Shown: in pieces, positions 48,907 through 61,026 of the stretch
Layout: each line of letters opens with the position of its first letter
Position numbering within the stretch: position 1 is the first letter of the stretch
From: Parietaria judaica
Taxonomy: Eukaryota > Streptophyta > Magnoliopsida > Rosales > Urticaceae
Length of the DNA stretch: 64,000 nt
NCBI GenBank assembly: GCA_954871525.1
Contig: OX940871.1
Location: 3,720,001 to 3,784,000, forward strand
Reading direction: 5' to 3'
Notes under the pieces: model-generated
Databases searched by the model: none
What the model saw: the letters and a program-made list of their open reading frames with translations, nothing else
What the model was told of the DNA's origin: nothing
Program-made: the position numbers and the translations under genes

Positions 48907-50025
48907 CGTACTCGTTGAGTGCACGACGTAGATTTTAGCCACTAAAAGACATATTTGGGACTATGCCATCACAATTTAATTAAAATTAAATATTTTTGCC
49001 GCTACTTCTCATTACTTATTAATCTCCCGTTTGAACTTTGAACATACTATTATGATAAACAAATCCTAGTAAGTTAACCAGTGGCTACAAATTATTACGT
49101 CAACTACAAATCCATACACTTCTTCTTTATAACATTTAAAAGACATATTTAAAACACATATCCTAAAGTATTATAGACAAACGCGTAAGTAATTTATTGT
49201 TTAGTATAATGACAACAATAATAATCAATACATATACACGTATATGTAATGTGTATGTGTGTGACTACATTTTTACGTCCATTTATAATTATTATTACTA
49301 CTACTATTATATACAACGTATCAGCGATACTCTTTCCATTCCCAATCCCTTTAAATCTGGGAAAAACGATTCTAAACCAAAAGTATACGAGTTATTGACT
49401 TACAATACAAACTATATATATATATATATATATATAATATGAGTAATTGCCTCAATGGTATTGATAACCCTTGAACATTGTTCGTCGAGACATTTTACTC
49501 CCTAAAATTTAGTTTTTTTTTTAGTTTTTTTTATATGTACCTTTTAACATTTTAAAAATAAAACTTTCCTTATATGTTAAAAAATATTAATGCGTGCGAG
49601 ACACATGATTTATTTTAAGGTTTTCTATGAGGGGCGAAAATCGACTCGATTAGTCACGACGTTACACGCAACAACGCCGATTCCAATGATGTTTTTTAGT
49701 GGAAATAGGGTCCCCAGTCGTGTGCTTCTTATAATATCGTTTGCAAGTTGATAAGCTATTAGAGATTATAGATGATGAAAAATTAGAGTAAATATTAGCT
49801 CATGAATGCTTCATTTCCATAGAATTCTTCATATTCGAGTACGAGCGAGAAGAAAAAACTCAAGTACAAACTTGGTTTATGTAGAACAAGAATAGTAAAG
49901 AATAAGAATGTTTTTTTTTTTTTTTTTTTAAATTGTGTTTGTCATAGAGAATGTTGTTTCTCCATTAGTTATGGTTGTCATTAGTAAATGACATCTTATT
50001 TTATTTATATCTTTACTTCGACCTC
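48907..50025. other. AT-rich spacer
   Basis: Contains a (TA)n run at about 49412-49437 and a T/A-rich stretch at 49910-49932. No gene seen. Confidence 0.5.
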
Positions 50026-50600
50026 TTATCTGAAAACCCATGTAGTTGCGAAGACATGAACGCATTGCTCACATGGCAATCTTGTCCGGTCGTTAGGGGA
50101 CACGTCCACGCAGAGAAGTTCTGGTCTCTTGTCGAGTAGTTGGATGCGTTCTTTGGGCTTATGCACTGGATCGGGCAGGTTTTGCTTTGCTCTTCTTGAT
50201 GCTATGATCGCACTCAACGTGAATCTCTGCTCGACAAAGAAAATATCAATCTTAATCGCTAACTCGACCTTGTTGCCTACGTGGCAAAGGGGGGTATTCG
50301 GGGATTCTCCCATTTTTCCCTTCACGGGTCGTGTTAGTAAAAGATCATTTGTTGATTTTCGACCAAGGTTAATTTGGACCCCAAAGTTATTTATTTTTTC
50401 ATTTCTTAATTTTTTTTTCTTCGATCACCAAGATTTCGTGATCCCTTGCCGAACTTATTCCAATTCAATAAGCATTCTCAATATTCAATATTATGCCTTG
50501 AAGATGACTCGAACCTCCACGCTCTTAAGCACAAGATTTTGAGTCTCGCGTGCCTACCATTTTACCATCAAGGCATTTTGAAAGTGAAACGTATACGATT
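50026..50600 (-). other. Plastid-like DNA (NUPT) from the trnL-CAA neighbourhood
   Basis: This stretch is anchored by a decayed plastid tRNA at its right end, and the sequence on both sides of the tRNA has the look of plastid spacer DNA in the inverted-repeat region between ycf2/ycf15 and ndhB. That assignment beyond the tRNA is from memory and less secure; a mitochondrial copy of plastid DNA is also possible. Several long frames here (for example 50129-50542) are open by chance and have no known product. Confidence 0.55.
50494..50574 (-). pseudogene. trnL-CAA: Decayed plastid trnL-CAA
   Basis: On the minus strand 81 bases match plastid tRNA-Leu(CAA) in length and sequence: 5' GCCTTGATGG, anticodon region GAGACTCAAAATCT with CAA, the long variable arm, T-arm GGAGGTTCGAGTC, and 3' TTCAAGGCA. 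The 7-bp acceptor stem pairs fully. Changes include GTAAAATGGTAGGCACGCG in the D-arm, CTTGTGCTTAAG in place of CTCGTGCTAAAG, and an A that spoils the T-stem. It is therefore a nuclear copy that is unlikely to work. Confidence 0.88.
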
Positions 50601-51359
50601 AGATTTTTTTAAATTATTTATATATAAATTTTAATTTCGACAAGTGATTAATAGGTAAAAATACCCTCTCAAGTAAGTTAAGTATCGGATAAAAATCAAT
50701 AGTTTCAGTAATTTTAAAAAGTTTAAAGGGCATTCCTGCGAAAAAAATAAAATATAAGCGATAAAATACGCCAACATGAAAATATAGGGGTAGCCAGTTA
50801 CCCTAAAGCCTAAATACATAAATAATTTAGCGATAGACGGACCACCAAATATTAGCCAAGATTTTGCGTGTGTATTTCATGTGGACCAACTACCCTCTAC
50901 TTCACCCTCTTTTTATTATCTTTATTAATTTATTATTAAATTTTGTTTTTATACACTTTCTAATTTCTATTTTCAAAAATAAAAAATAACCTTATTTAGA
51001 ATTTCACTTTTATATACTCTCTAAATTTATTTTTGACAAATATAATAATATAATAATACTAATACTAGTATTAGATTAATCATATCAAACGGCGGAGAAC
51101 ACAAGATCACAGGGGCGTACTCTACAGCCGTCCGCAGGGGAAAACTCCCCTTCATTCATTACCAGTTTCCTCTTTCATCGTCTCTCTTCTCTCTCATCAG
51201 ACTCGTTCTCTGAGTTTCTCTCTCCTGCTTGAGAGCCATAAATACCAAGTTAGCCCAATCCTTATCTCCTCTCTCTTTCTCTCTCCTACTAACCCTAGCT
51301 CTCCTCTCTCTCTCCGAAACTTCCTGCTTCAAAACCCACCCTCTTCTCCTCTTCTTCTC
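50601..51359. other. Spacer and upstream region of the unknown gene at 51481
   Basis: AT-rich to about 51070, then the promoter and leader of the next gene. The region 51160-51480 is almost free of ATG, which suits a long 5' UTR. Confidence 0.4.
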
Positions 51360-51420
51360 CTCCGCGCACAGGTCTCTCTCTCTCTCTCTCCAGATCTCAC
51401 TCTCTCTCTCCTCGTTGCAG
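51360..51420 (+). promoter_or_regulatory. CT-rich leader / Y-patch-like region
   Basis: Long CT dinucleotide runs (CTCTCTCTCTCTCTCC and CTCTCTCTCTCCTCG). Pyrimidine-rich patches of this kind are common around plant transcription start sites and in 5' leaders. They also produce the spurious Glu/Arg-rich frame on the opposite strand. Confidence 0.5.
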
Positions 51421-51480
51421 ACTCTCACTCCGATTCTTCTCCTGTTTTTTTCAGGCGAGAGATTCTCCAGAACGAAGAAG

Positions 51481-52095
51481 ATGATGATGAACAGGTGTGG
51501 GTACGAGCAGAAAGCCATGGATTTGGGCTCCGTCGTCTGTCCCAAGCCGCGTCGCTTACCTCTCAGATGCCCTAACAAGTACAGATCTTCCTCTTCCGAT
51601 TTCTTGATTTTTTTATTTTTGAATTTTTTCATGATTTTTTTCTTCTTCTCTCGATTCCAGTCCTTTCCAATCGGAGGTCGGAGATTTCCAAGCGAGAACG
51701 GAGCTTCTGGATATCATCCTCACCAAGGTAATCAGTCGAGAGGTTGAAGATGAAGATGAAGATTCCCTAAGGATCTAAGCTTTTTTCACGGCACTAATTC
51801 CGATCGATTTTTTGATTTGCAGGGAAAGGGCTCAGAGATGAGCTACGGCAGCCAAGCGGCGTCGTCCCCGCCGTACTTCTGCGGATCGCCGCCGAGCCGG
51901 GCCTCGAACCCGCTGATCCAGGACGAGCAGTTCGCGGCCGGGAAAGTCTCCCCCGCGACGCCGCCCTCGCCTTCGGCGAGGAAAGGCGGGTACGCGAGGA
52001 TGACCTTCGGGCACGCCCCGGCGACGGTGCGCATCGAGGGGTTCGACTGCCTGGGCCGCGACCGGCGGAACTGCAGCATCTCCGCCGTGGCCTGA
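51481..52095 (+). CDS. Conserved plant protein of unknown function (145 residues)
   Basis: Three exons: 51481-51578, 51661-51727 and 51823-52095, with GT/AG borders and consistent phases. The start is the first of three ATGs; the frame is open further upstream but has no ATG there. The protein starts MMMNRCGYEQKAMDLGSVVC with PKPRR following, has a middle E-V-G-D-F-Q-A-R-T-E-LLDIILTK, then a Ser/Pro-rich part with SSPPYFCGSPPSRASNPL, and ends VRIEGFDCLGRDRRNCSISA plus VA. I recognise these N- and C-terminal blocks as a small plant-specific family of uncharacterised proteins (At5g16110-like, from memory). No known domain, signal peptide or membrane segment. Exon 3 is strikingly GC-rich compared with its surroundings. 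Confidence 0.85.
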
Positions 52096-55000
52096 GCCGG
52101 GGCCCGTCGGGGGAGCAAGATTTTGAGGAGAGAGTAGTAGCCTTGTAATATTTGTGTATATATATGATGATGATGATGGGTCGGAATCCGAGTGAGAGTT
52201 TCTGGTTTAGGTTTTTGTGGTGTAATCTCAAAGGTGTATATGTAAAGTTATGGTGTTTTGAGAGTTTTTTTCTTCCCAATTTGAGGAATAAAGAGAGAAA
52301 GAGAGAGAATTAGGGTTTCTGATCTAAGAGAAGAAGAAGAAGAGTCTGTGATCTGAAAATGTCTTGTCTCATAATCCTCCATTTGTAATTTGTGAAGAAA
52401 TATGGGGGAAATGAGGGAGCTTTATAATTTATTGCAATTTTTTCTCACTTTTTTTCTTGTTATTTTAGTGGATGATTGTCAAGCGAGGGACTAGTAATTC
52501 CGGTTCCCTTTTTTCGAGTTCTGGGGAATCCGGAATCGGTAGTTTTAAATTTATTGAGATCTTCCGAACTAGATAAATTGATCGTCGTTGATAATGGAAT
52601 TTTTTATGTTTAAAGAACTTGATGCTCGGATTCCACGTCGGGAGTTCGGTATTCTGGTATTCGGGATTTATATTTATTATTTTACTTCTCAATTTAGGAG
52701 AGTTTTAAACGCGTGTTAACGCAACTTTATCTTTCTCGAGGGCGATCATGTGTTATTGAAAAAAAAATTAAAAAGTTTTAGTGGTGATAAAGAAACTAAA
52801 TTGATATTTTTACAACTACAAAATTAATTTATTAAGTAAATATTTTATTTTTATTCTTAAAAAAAATCGCACTTGTCAATTTTAGAGTTGTTTCTTAGAG
52901 TTTCTGATTGGAAAAGAAACGGAAAAAAGTCTTCTCTACAAATTCATTTTTTGTAATTTGTGAAGAAATGTGGGGGAAATGAGAGAGCTTTATAAAATAT
53001 TGGAAATATTCTCAGTCTTTGCTGTGTGTGTGGGTGCCACGTGGCTTTATGCTTAATGCTTTGATGCTTACTTAGTAGTAGTAGTAGTAATATCTTGTAC
53101 AGACAAAACACGTGGTCTTTATTAAATACAATTATTAGACATTATTCCGTAAAATAATGCGATGCATGAACCACTTGAATTTTTATTTTTATTTTATATT
53201 ATACTATAAGAGATCCAAGTTTTAATACAAACTTATTATAAAGTAATGAGATTCAGATTTTTCTAATGTGACGATTATGCTATTTGGAATTTTGCTATTT
53301 GTTTTCAGCCCTTGACCACTTCCTCTAAATTTTTAATTTTATCAACGGTTTAAATACAAACATAATTATCATGCCCTAGTTTCAATGTTTTTTTTTGTTT
53401 TTTTTAATAATGAAATTCCGTTTACCTTTTGAGTTCGATTTTTAGTCGAATTTTAAATGTGCCATTACACCTTAATTGTGTTACTTTTGAAAATTTTCAA
53501 ATATAATTCACTTTATAGGTTTTTTTTTTTCTCATTGTTATAATTTTTTTTTTTTGGCTCTTTGTAGCTATTCCGTCAAATTATCATTACTCATTAGTAT
53601 TAACGAAAATAATTTTTTTGACAAAATAGAAGTAGAAATAAAAGTACAAATAATAAGTTCAGAAATGCAAAAACAAAATAAAAATTCAAAGAAAAAATTA
53701 TACAGATGCTACAATTATATTAACAATGTATATATGTGTGTGTTAACTTTATGTATTTGTCTTTATCTAACAAAAATGTGTCTTAGCTTTGTTTATTTGT
53801 CTTTATTTAATCCGTCCTATATATGAGACTATGAGGATCTAAAGTAAAAAAATACAATTTTAATTGCGGTAAAGATAAATGATGAATAAATTGCATTAAG
53901 TTAAAAATAAAAAATAACTATAAATGTGATAGTCACTTCTAAACAAATATATAAAATGGGAATTGGGAAGGATGCATGAATATATTTTAATTTATAATAT
54001 TCATTCATTATTTTGGCATTTTTACTTTTCTAACACTTTTGGGGTATTAACTCCAAATAATCATGGTATTTAAATTTAATGTGTGTGTTTCTACGGAAGT
54101 GTCTTTGTACTTTGAAGCTATTGAATTTTTTATGTAATGGAGCAAAATTTCCAAACCAGCACATGACGTTGAAATTTGGCCTTAAATACAATAATATTAA
54201 ATACCATGATTATAGTACTATTTCTGTTAAGATATTTTTAGAGCACCAATATGGAATTAAAAATAAATAAAATACTAGAGCTAGTTTAATAAATTAAATT
54301 AATTACAAGAATCATGGATTGCACTATCCTATTGAGTCCATGTGATGTGACATAGCTTAATTAAGAAAAATATGACACGTTGTGTTTGTTGGTTTGTTGA
54401 CTTTATATTGAGCTTCTCGACGGTGTTTTGTTTTGTGAAACCGAAGCCGCGGATATGAAAATAACTACTAAAACTTGAATTATATTTTTAATTTAAAATT
54501 ATAAAGCGCTTTACTAGTCTTATAATTCTCAGCGATTAAAGCAGAGGGCTCGATAATTTTAAGAAAAAGATTTCAAAAAAATTCATTTTACATAGAAGTT
54601 GAATTCTAAGTGTCTTTTTTGAGGGTTGTCGTTATTAAAGCCGGGCTTAAAATGGGAGACTTAAGCAAAAAAAAAAAAAATTAAGTGTAGAAAATGACCA
54701 AATCGGATATTGGATCCATCGGGCTTCTCGGTGACCCGATTACATGAAGTTGGATAAAATACATACACGATAGTACTATCCAAATTTGTATCGCATCCTA
54801 AAGTGAAGTACCACAAGAAACTACTATGTACGCGACGACATGCGACATAGATGATAGGGTAAGACATGTTCGCTCCGTATTTAGGAGAGAAAAGTAAAGA
54901 GTTTTACGGTTTTACCTATCACTTTGGAATTTTTCTAATTATACAATATTTTTTTCAAATTTCGAACTAATTACCATAATTTAAAATACAGGGTGTATTC

Positions 55001-58000
55001 TTGTAAAAACTAGAAAATAGACATGATAATTATTTATAATAGTTTTATAATAAAAGTCGTTGAATAACAGCTTTTTCCACATAAATACATGTATAGATAC
55101 ACTTTTTATTTGATTGGTTAGACTGAGACATCGGCTAGGGCTACTAGCAGCTGTGCCCATCAATCGTTGCTCATTAATAATAACAAAACCCTATTTTCTT
55201 GTATTTATTTTATTTTTATTAATTAAAAATGCGATTTTTCATGGCGCGTCGTTTGGGGAAGCTTAGGTGCCGTCGTGCCGATGACGTGGAGGATTGGTAT
55301 TTGTAATATTTTGTGGAGGAAATTATAAACTTCGAGTTCCCCAAATTGCCCTCGCCTGCAACTACAAAAGCGTTCTAGTGGGCCCCATCTGATGGCTACG
55401 TATAAATGTATAATTCCCATAAAGCGTTTTGTGTTTTGTTTGTGGCTTTGTGCTATATGCCATTCGTTAATGAATTATTAGTGGCAAAAATAGTTAAGTT
55501 ATTTAGGAATAGGTGATACAGAATTTATTTAAAAAATTATAGTTAAATTATTTAAGTTTATTTTTTGTGTGGATCACTAGACCTAATTTACAGCCCCGCA
55601 ATAGTTTTTTTATACTATTTTTGTCAATGAACAACAAATAGATCTGATAAACTCAAATAATCAAATCCAGAAACGTCTAAATAAAACTGGATGTAAACGC
55701 AGATTCTTGTAAAGTCAACAAAAACCACAAATTCGTATTATCCTTTTCAATTTCTCTCTCGAATTCTGAGTTCTATCTATTCAATAGCATCACAATTTGT
55801 GTTGTTGACGTCATCACGGATGAAAATAATAATGAAAAAAAAAATATCAAAAAAATTGATGAGGTCTACCGATCCGCCAAAAAAGGTGAACTTGCATATT
55901 TTTTAATAATTTTTAAATTGACTAATTTTCAAACTTCATAGGTACTTTTACAACTAATAACCTTTTTTTAATTATTATCTATCTTTATATTACTCTATAG
56001 TTTATAGTTTATAGACCAACTATATGTGTGATATTTGATGGGCCTTTTGGAATTTCATCTTATTTGTCAACTGTATTTATAGAAGAAAGAAAAACTATCT
56101 TTTATGAGAATATACCGTTTGCATAATGTAGAAGTGTGATAATAATTCTTACGCAAGGAATATCTTTATACATCGTGTATTGATGTTTCAGAAAATAATT
56201 TAAAGCCCCGAGTTTATGCGCAAAAGTCTAATTCAGAACCATTATTAGGACATTAGGAACATATAACATAAAATAGAATTATATAAGATATTTAAAAAGA
56301 TTTAAAACATATGTGGCTATTGGCTAATAACTCTTTATTGTATAAGAATATATGGATAGTCTCATTTTTTTTCTTACAAAACTTCGTTATAATTTAAAAA
56401 CACCAAAAAAGTTTATAAAAATTCAACAACCCCAAAACTCTATAGTATACTTTACAATTTAAAAATTATAAGTATTTAAATAAGTTAGATCTATTAATTG
56501 TATCACAAATTCCCCTGAACCTTATGAAATCTCCATGCCCTACATGCAGTGGCGGAACCAACGTTGTATTTCAGGGGATGCACTTTATAACAAATCAAGA
56601 TTTTTATATTTAGTAGAAAGTATATTTCAATACTAGTTTTAATTTAATGTTTTAGTTTCGGTATAACTTTGAGCTCTGTCACTAAACTTAATTTAATGAT
56701 AAGCTTAAGCGACATATTTGGTGGTGTCGGTGACGCACTCAATAGTCTCGGTGGTGTCGGTGACGTACTTGGCAGTGTAGGCGACGCACTCGGTCGCGAG
56801 TATACATCATCGACACACTCGAGAAATCCAAATGGGTCGCCAACACCACGAGTACGTCAAAAAAACGTCGAATTCATCGCTGTTATCGTCAAGTACGTCA
56901 TCGATACCGTCGAAAATAACGAGTGTGTACGTTGCCGACACTGCCGAATAATCCGTTGAGTGTATTTCAATACTAGATAATTAATTAATTATGACACAAA
57001 ACACAATATAAAACAACAATATATGTAATACCAACTATAAATCACAGCAGCCATAAACTAAACTTAGTATGTAGTAGTAATTTTTTCGCAAATTAATCAC
57101 CATATGCACGTGCGTATGCTAGTGCTATACTAGCTACGCCTATGCCTACATGTTTTGGTAAATTTCTGTATAAATGATAGATATCTATAATAATATTTCT
57201 AATGATTATACCGTCGGTATACTTTATTATTTATTCATATATCCATACAATTTTATCAGCAAAATCGTTTATCAAATTTTAAAATCTAAAAAAATATCGT
57301 TAGATAAAGTATAAATATTTAAATATCACCATTGCTCTGTACTTTTATCGGTATATCAATTACCAAGGGATATACTAGTAGATATTTCATAAATTAGTAA
57401 TATATGTCAGTTTGATATTTTAAGATATTTAGAAGAAAAAATATCAGTTACAATTTACAAGAAAGATAGTTGTACTGTACTTGTATTGTATATCTACTCA
57501 TAAATTAAAATATCTATGAAACTTTGCGTTGCATTAATATACAATACAACTGAAAAAACAATAACTAAAGAAGATATGCTATAAAAATACTTGACACAAG
57601 ATGCTAGCTAGAGCCTAGAGACAAGAAACAAATCTATAATATCTAATATTTTTTTTTTAACAATCCTATATACTCATATTCTATTAATATTATTATTTGA
57701 TCTTCAAAAAAAATATTAGTAGAATTATTTGTACAAGTGATACAACTTCCAATTATGGCCATGCATTAAGATAATTAGCAATAACTTTAAAATATAATCA
57801 CCACTTAATTTTCTTCAATTTATTTGTGTATGTTGGAAATTTTATACCAGATTAATTGAATGTCTAGTTATGAGCTAGAATTATATTATACACCGGAAAT
57901 AAGTTAGCTGAAATGTACTCATTTTCTTTACGCGTATTTGCTTTTGCCTTTAAACATCTTTGTATCGAAATAAAGCGAATTGAAATTTACGGTTTTGTGT

Positions 58001-58032
58001 TTAAAGAAAATCAAGTTTATAAAGCTAATTAA
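52096..58032. other. Long gene-poor AT-rich spacer
   Basis: No gene that I can support in about 6 kb. The first few hundred bases are the 3' UTR of the gene at 51481; a near repeat of its tail (TTTGTAATTTGTGAAGAAAT.TGGGGGAAATGAG) occurs at about 52381-52420 and 52953-52990. 56560-56990 has unusual VGD-coding tandem motifs (see findings). Frames at 53554, 54079 and 55223 look random. Confidence 0.5.
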
Positions 58033-58437
58033 TATGCAATTTGATGGTCCAAATGAATAAATTATTATCTTAAAAATTAAAAATACATATCCATGGAAGC
58101 ACAAAACATGATATTTTCAATTTTGGTTATAAAAAAATAGGATTGCCTCTGTATGTTCAAAATTCCAATAAAATTGTTCCATAATAACAAGACTACAAAC
58201 GGAAATCTATGGTCCAAATGAATAAATCATTATCTTAAAAATTAAAAATACTTATGCAATCTAATTACTATGCAATCTGATGGTCCAAATGAATAAATTA
58301 TTATCTTAAAAATTAAAAATACATATCTATGGAAACACAAAACATGATATTTTGGTTCTAAAAAGATAGGATTGTCTATGTATATTCCAAATTCCAATAA
58401 AATTGATCCATACTAACAAGACTTCTAACGGAAATCG
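58033..58437. repeat. Imperfect tandem duplication, period 236 bp
   Basis: TATGCAAT(T/C)TGATGGTCC and about 165 following bases recur at 58033 and 58269, including ATAAAATTG.TCCATA and TAACGGAAATC-like ends. A third partial copy (TATGGTCCAAATGAATAAAT) starts at about 58208, between the two. Confidence 0.85.
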
Positions 58438-58496
58438 TTTGTACATTCTCCTAGCATTCACGGCCTAAATTATTAATGTTTACTATTTTAATTATA

Positions 58497-59464
58497 GGGT
58501 TAAGTGCGGCAAAAATACCTAACTTTTGTAAATATTCTCCGATAGGTACCCAACCTCAATAAACGTAGGCAAAAGTACCCATCGTCACACTTTTGTCGCT
58601 GACCAACTAACGCCGTTAGACACTGCCTACGTGACCGTTACGCTGTCTCATGTGGAATGTCACGTGGCCAAAGGTTGGGTACTTTTGCCGCCACCTGACA
58701 TTAAAAAAATATTTTTTTTAAAATTTTTTCTTTCTTGTTAGCCAATATGTTTTTATTTTTTTTACGTATATCAAACATGATTAAATATAATCAAATGTTT
58801 TATAATAAAAAAAAGATTTTTTTTTCTTACAGGAATAATTTTTCATTTTTGAATAGATTATATTAAATTTTTTAAACTAAAAAATTATTGTATATAATAT
58901 CACGGGTATTTTAATATTAAAATTAAGGCATGATATGACTTTTGAAGACATATAACATATATGAAACTAAGGCATGATTAAAACAAACAATTGTATCAAA
59001 TACGGTTCAAACTGAATGTAATCCGAAAGTTCGGTTATTGGTAAAAATTATGTTTAACCTTATTATTTTTTGTTTTAAAGTGAAAAAAAAGAATAACTAA
59101 AATATGCGTTAAGGTTAATCTGTACCAACCGCATATAACCAACCACATGTTTTTATCACTATGTATTAAATATTGGGTTAATTGTGGCAAAAAAAAATAT
59201 ATATGTTTTTTTTTTCACTTTATAACAAAAAATAATAAGGTTAAACATAATTTTTACAAATCACCAAACTTTTGGTTTAAATTCAGTTTGAACCGTATTT
59301 GATACAATTATTTTTTAATCATGCTTTAGTTTCATATATGCTATATGTCTTTAAAATATCATATCATGCTATAATTTTAATATTGGAATGCCCGCGATAT
59401 TATATACAATAATATTTTAGTTTCAAAATTTTAATACAAATAAATTATTTCTGAAAAAAAATAT

Positions 59465-59496
<32 letters not shown>

Positions 59497-59930
59497 TATG
59501 TGCCACGAGAAAGATTTTATTTTTAAATAAATTAAAACTAATAAATTTAAGTAATTATTTGATTATTTAAAAAATAACATATTTTTTTATAAGTACATAT
59601 TTTATAAAATTATTTGATCATTGATATACGTAAAAAATAAAAATATATTGGTTAACGAAAAATAAAAAAAAATTAAAAAAATTATTTTTTTTAATGCCCT
59701 GTGGCCACAAAAGTACCCAACCTTTGGTCACGTAGCGGCAAAAGTACCCAACTTTTGGCCACGTGGCATTCCACATGAGGCAGCGTAACGGCCACGTAGG
59801 CAGTGTCTAACGACGTTAGTTGGTCAGCGACAAAAGTGTGACGTTGGGTACTTTTGCCTACATTTATTGAGGTTGGGTACCTATCGGAGAATATTTATAA
59901 AGGTTGAGTATTTTTTGCCGCAATTAACCC
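58497..59930. mobile_element. Mutator-like foldback element, nearly palindromic, with 10-bp target duplication
   Basis: Flanked by the same 10 bases, TTTAATTATA, at 58487-58496 and 59931-59940. It starts GGGTTAA and ends TTAACCC. The outer ~200 bp are close inverted copies (GCGGCAAAAA, TTCTCCGATAGGTACCCAAC, CTCAATAAA, GTAGGCAAAAGTACCC and so on), and the similarity continues inward (GATACAATT / TGAACCGTATTTG, TTAACCTTATTATTTTTTGTT) until a loop of about 100 bp at 59100-59205. The right arm has an extra partial duplication at about 59700-59760. No coding capacity. Long arms and a 9-10-bp duplication point to a Mutator-like MITE; transcription across it would give a long hairpin. Confidence 0.9.
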
Positions 59931-60437
59931 TTTAATTATATCATGCAAGTAATTATTATTTATTAGCGACAAGTATGGTTCTAAATGCCGACATCGATGT
60001 CGTTTCACACTCTTCATTTATATCGCTTGTCGGCACAAAAATTTAAAAAATGTTTGGAGGAAATAAAAAGATGAGGAGCTTGTCAGACAAGCATGCGACC
60101 ACCTCAGCCCCGCACAAGCAGGACTGAGAACGATCCACTACAGCCGTGGTGCTCCGAGGAGCATCTTTTCCCGAACTCCCGATCTCCTGGTTTGCGACTT
60201 TTTGTCATTTTCCCTCTGTTTTTATCATTAGAATTATGGGTTTTGTTTTAATTTGTAGTTTGATCTAATTTAGTTTATATCCCATCAAAAATATCATAAA
60301 CTCAACTATTTATTTTCATAAAAACTGGTTTGGATAATATTTTCTTGCTAAATTAGTCCTCGTGGAGACGATACTCTATTTATCACTATATTACTTGAAG
60401 CGACTCGTATACTTGCGAGATTTTACGCAACAAGTTT

Positions 60438-60455
60438 TTGGCGCCGTTGCCGGGG
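60438..60455 (+). other. Primer-binding site (tRNA-Asp type)
   Basis: TTGGCGCCGTTGCCGGGG, five bases after the LTR end at 60432. It would prime minus-strand synthesis in the intact parent element. Confidence 0.85.
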
Positions 60456-60573
60456 ACTAATTTTAGTGAAAATTTTTCTTGAAAAATCAGTTTTTAGTTT
60501 CTTTAGAACTTGTGGTACATTGACTTGTTTTGGGGTGATGCTTATTTAAACATGGGTATATGTTGAAGATTAC

Positions 60574-61026
60574 ATGGAAGAAATCAATGGCATTGACCCA
60601 ATGGAATCTTTTATCACTTCTATGGCGGAATATTTCGATTCGTTCAAGGCGGGCAACATTGCAAAAGATGTGAAACCGGCCAATATTCAATGTGTCTTCT
60701 GCGGAGGTAGGCACAACTACGAGCATTGTCCATCAAATTCCAATGCCGTGTGGTTTGGGGAACTCTCAAACCCGCAGTCGAGCACTTATAATCCGGGTTG
60801 GAGCCATCACCAAAATTTCCCGTGGGCGAATCCGTACGTGGGACAATCAAATGAAAATGTGTGGTACAATCAGCAAGCACTATTTAATTACCAAGAGCAG
60901 CCACAACTATCTCAGTATGGTTTTCAACACTCTGCTCAACAGAGTTCGCCACAGCAGCCACCACAAGGGAAGAGAGGGGGAAAATACAGAGAAACCACCC
61001 CAAAAAACGAGCTAGAAGGAGGATGA
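60574..61026 (+). pseudogene. Athila gag fragment with CCHC zinc knuckle
   Basis: 150 open codons. Residues 41-54 form a zinc knuckle CVFCGGRHNYEHCP (C-x2-C-x4-H-x4-C), followed by the STYNPGWSHHQNFPW block typical of Athila gag and a Gln-rich stretch. It begins only about 120 bp after the primer-binding site, so the large N-terminal gag domain is missing; it stops at 61024-61026 without pol. Not functional on its own. Confidence 0.8.

Noticed and set aside
48046..48918. Several open frames within the solo LTR
   Set aside because: The LTR is non-coding; the frames arise from its GC-rich, internally repeated sequence.
50129..50542. 137-codon plus-strand protein
   Set aside because: It crosses plastid spacer-like DNA and the reverse side of the decayed tRNA; no family resemblance.
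51159..51632. Glu/Arg-rich minus-strand protein
   Set aside because: It is the antisense of CT-rich leader DNA and the first exon of the real gene.
51229..51747. Longer N-terminal extension of the 145-residue protein
   Set aside because: The frame is open upstream of 51481 but has no ATG, and it is CT-repeat leader; past 51578 it runs into an intron.
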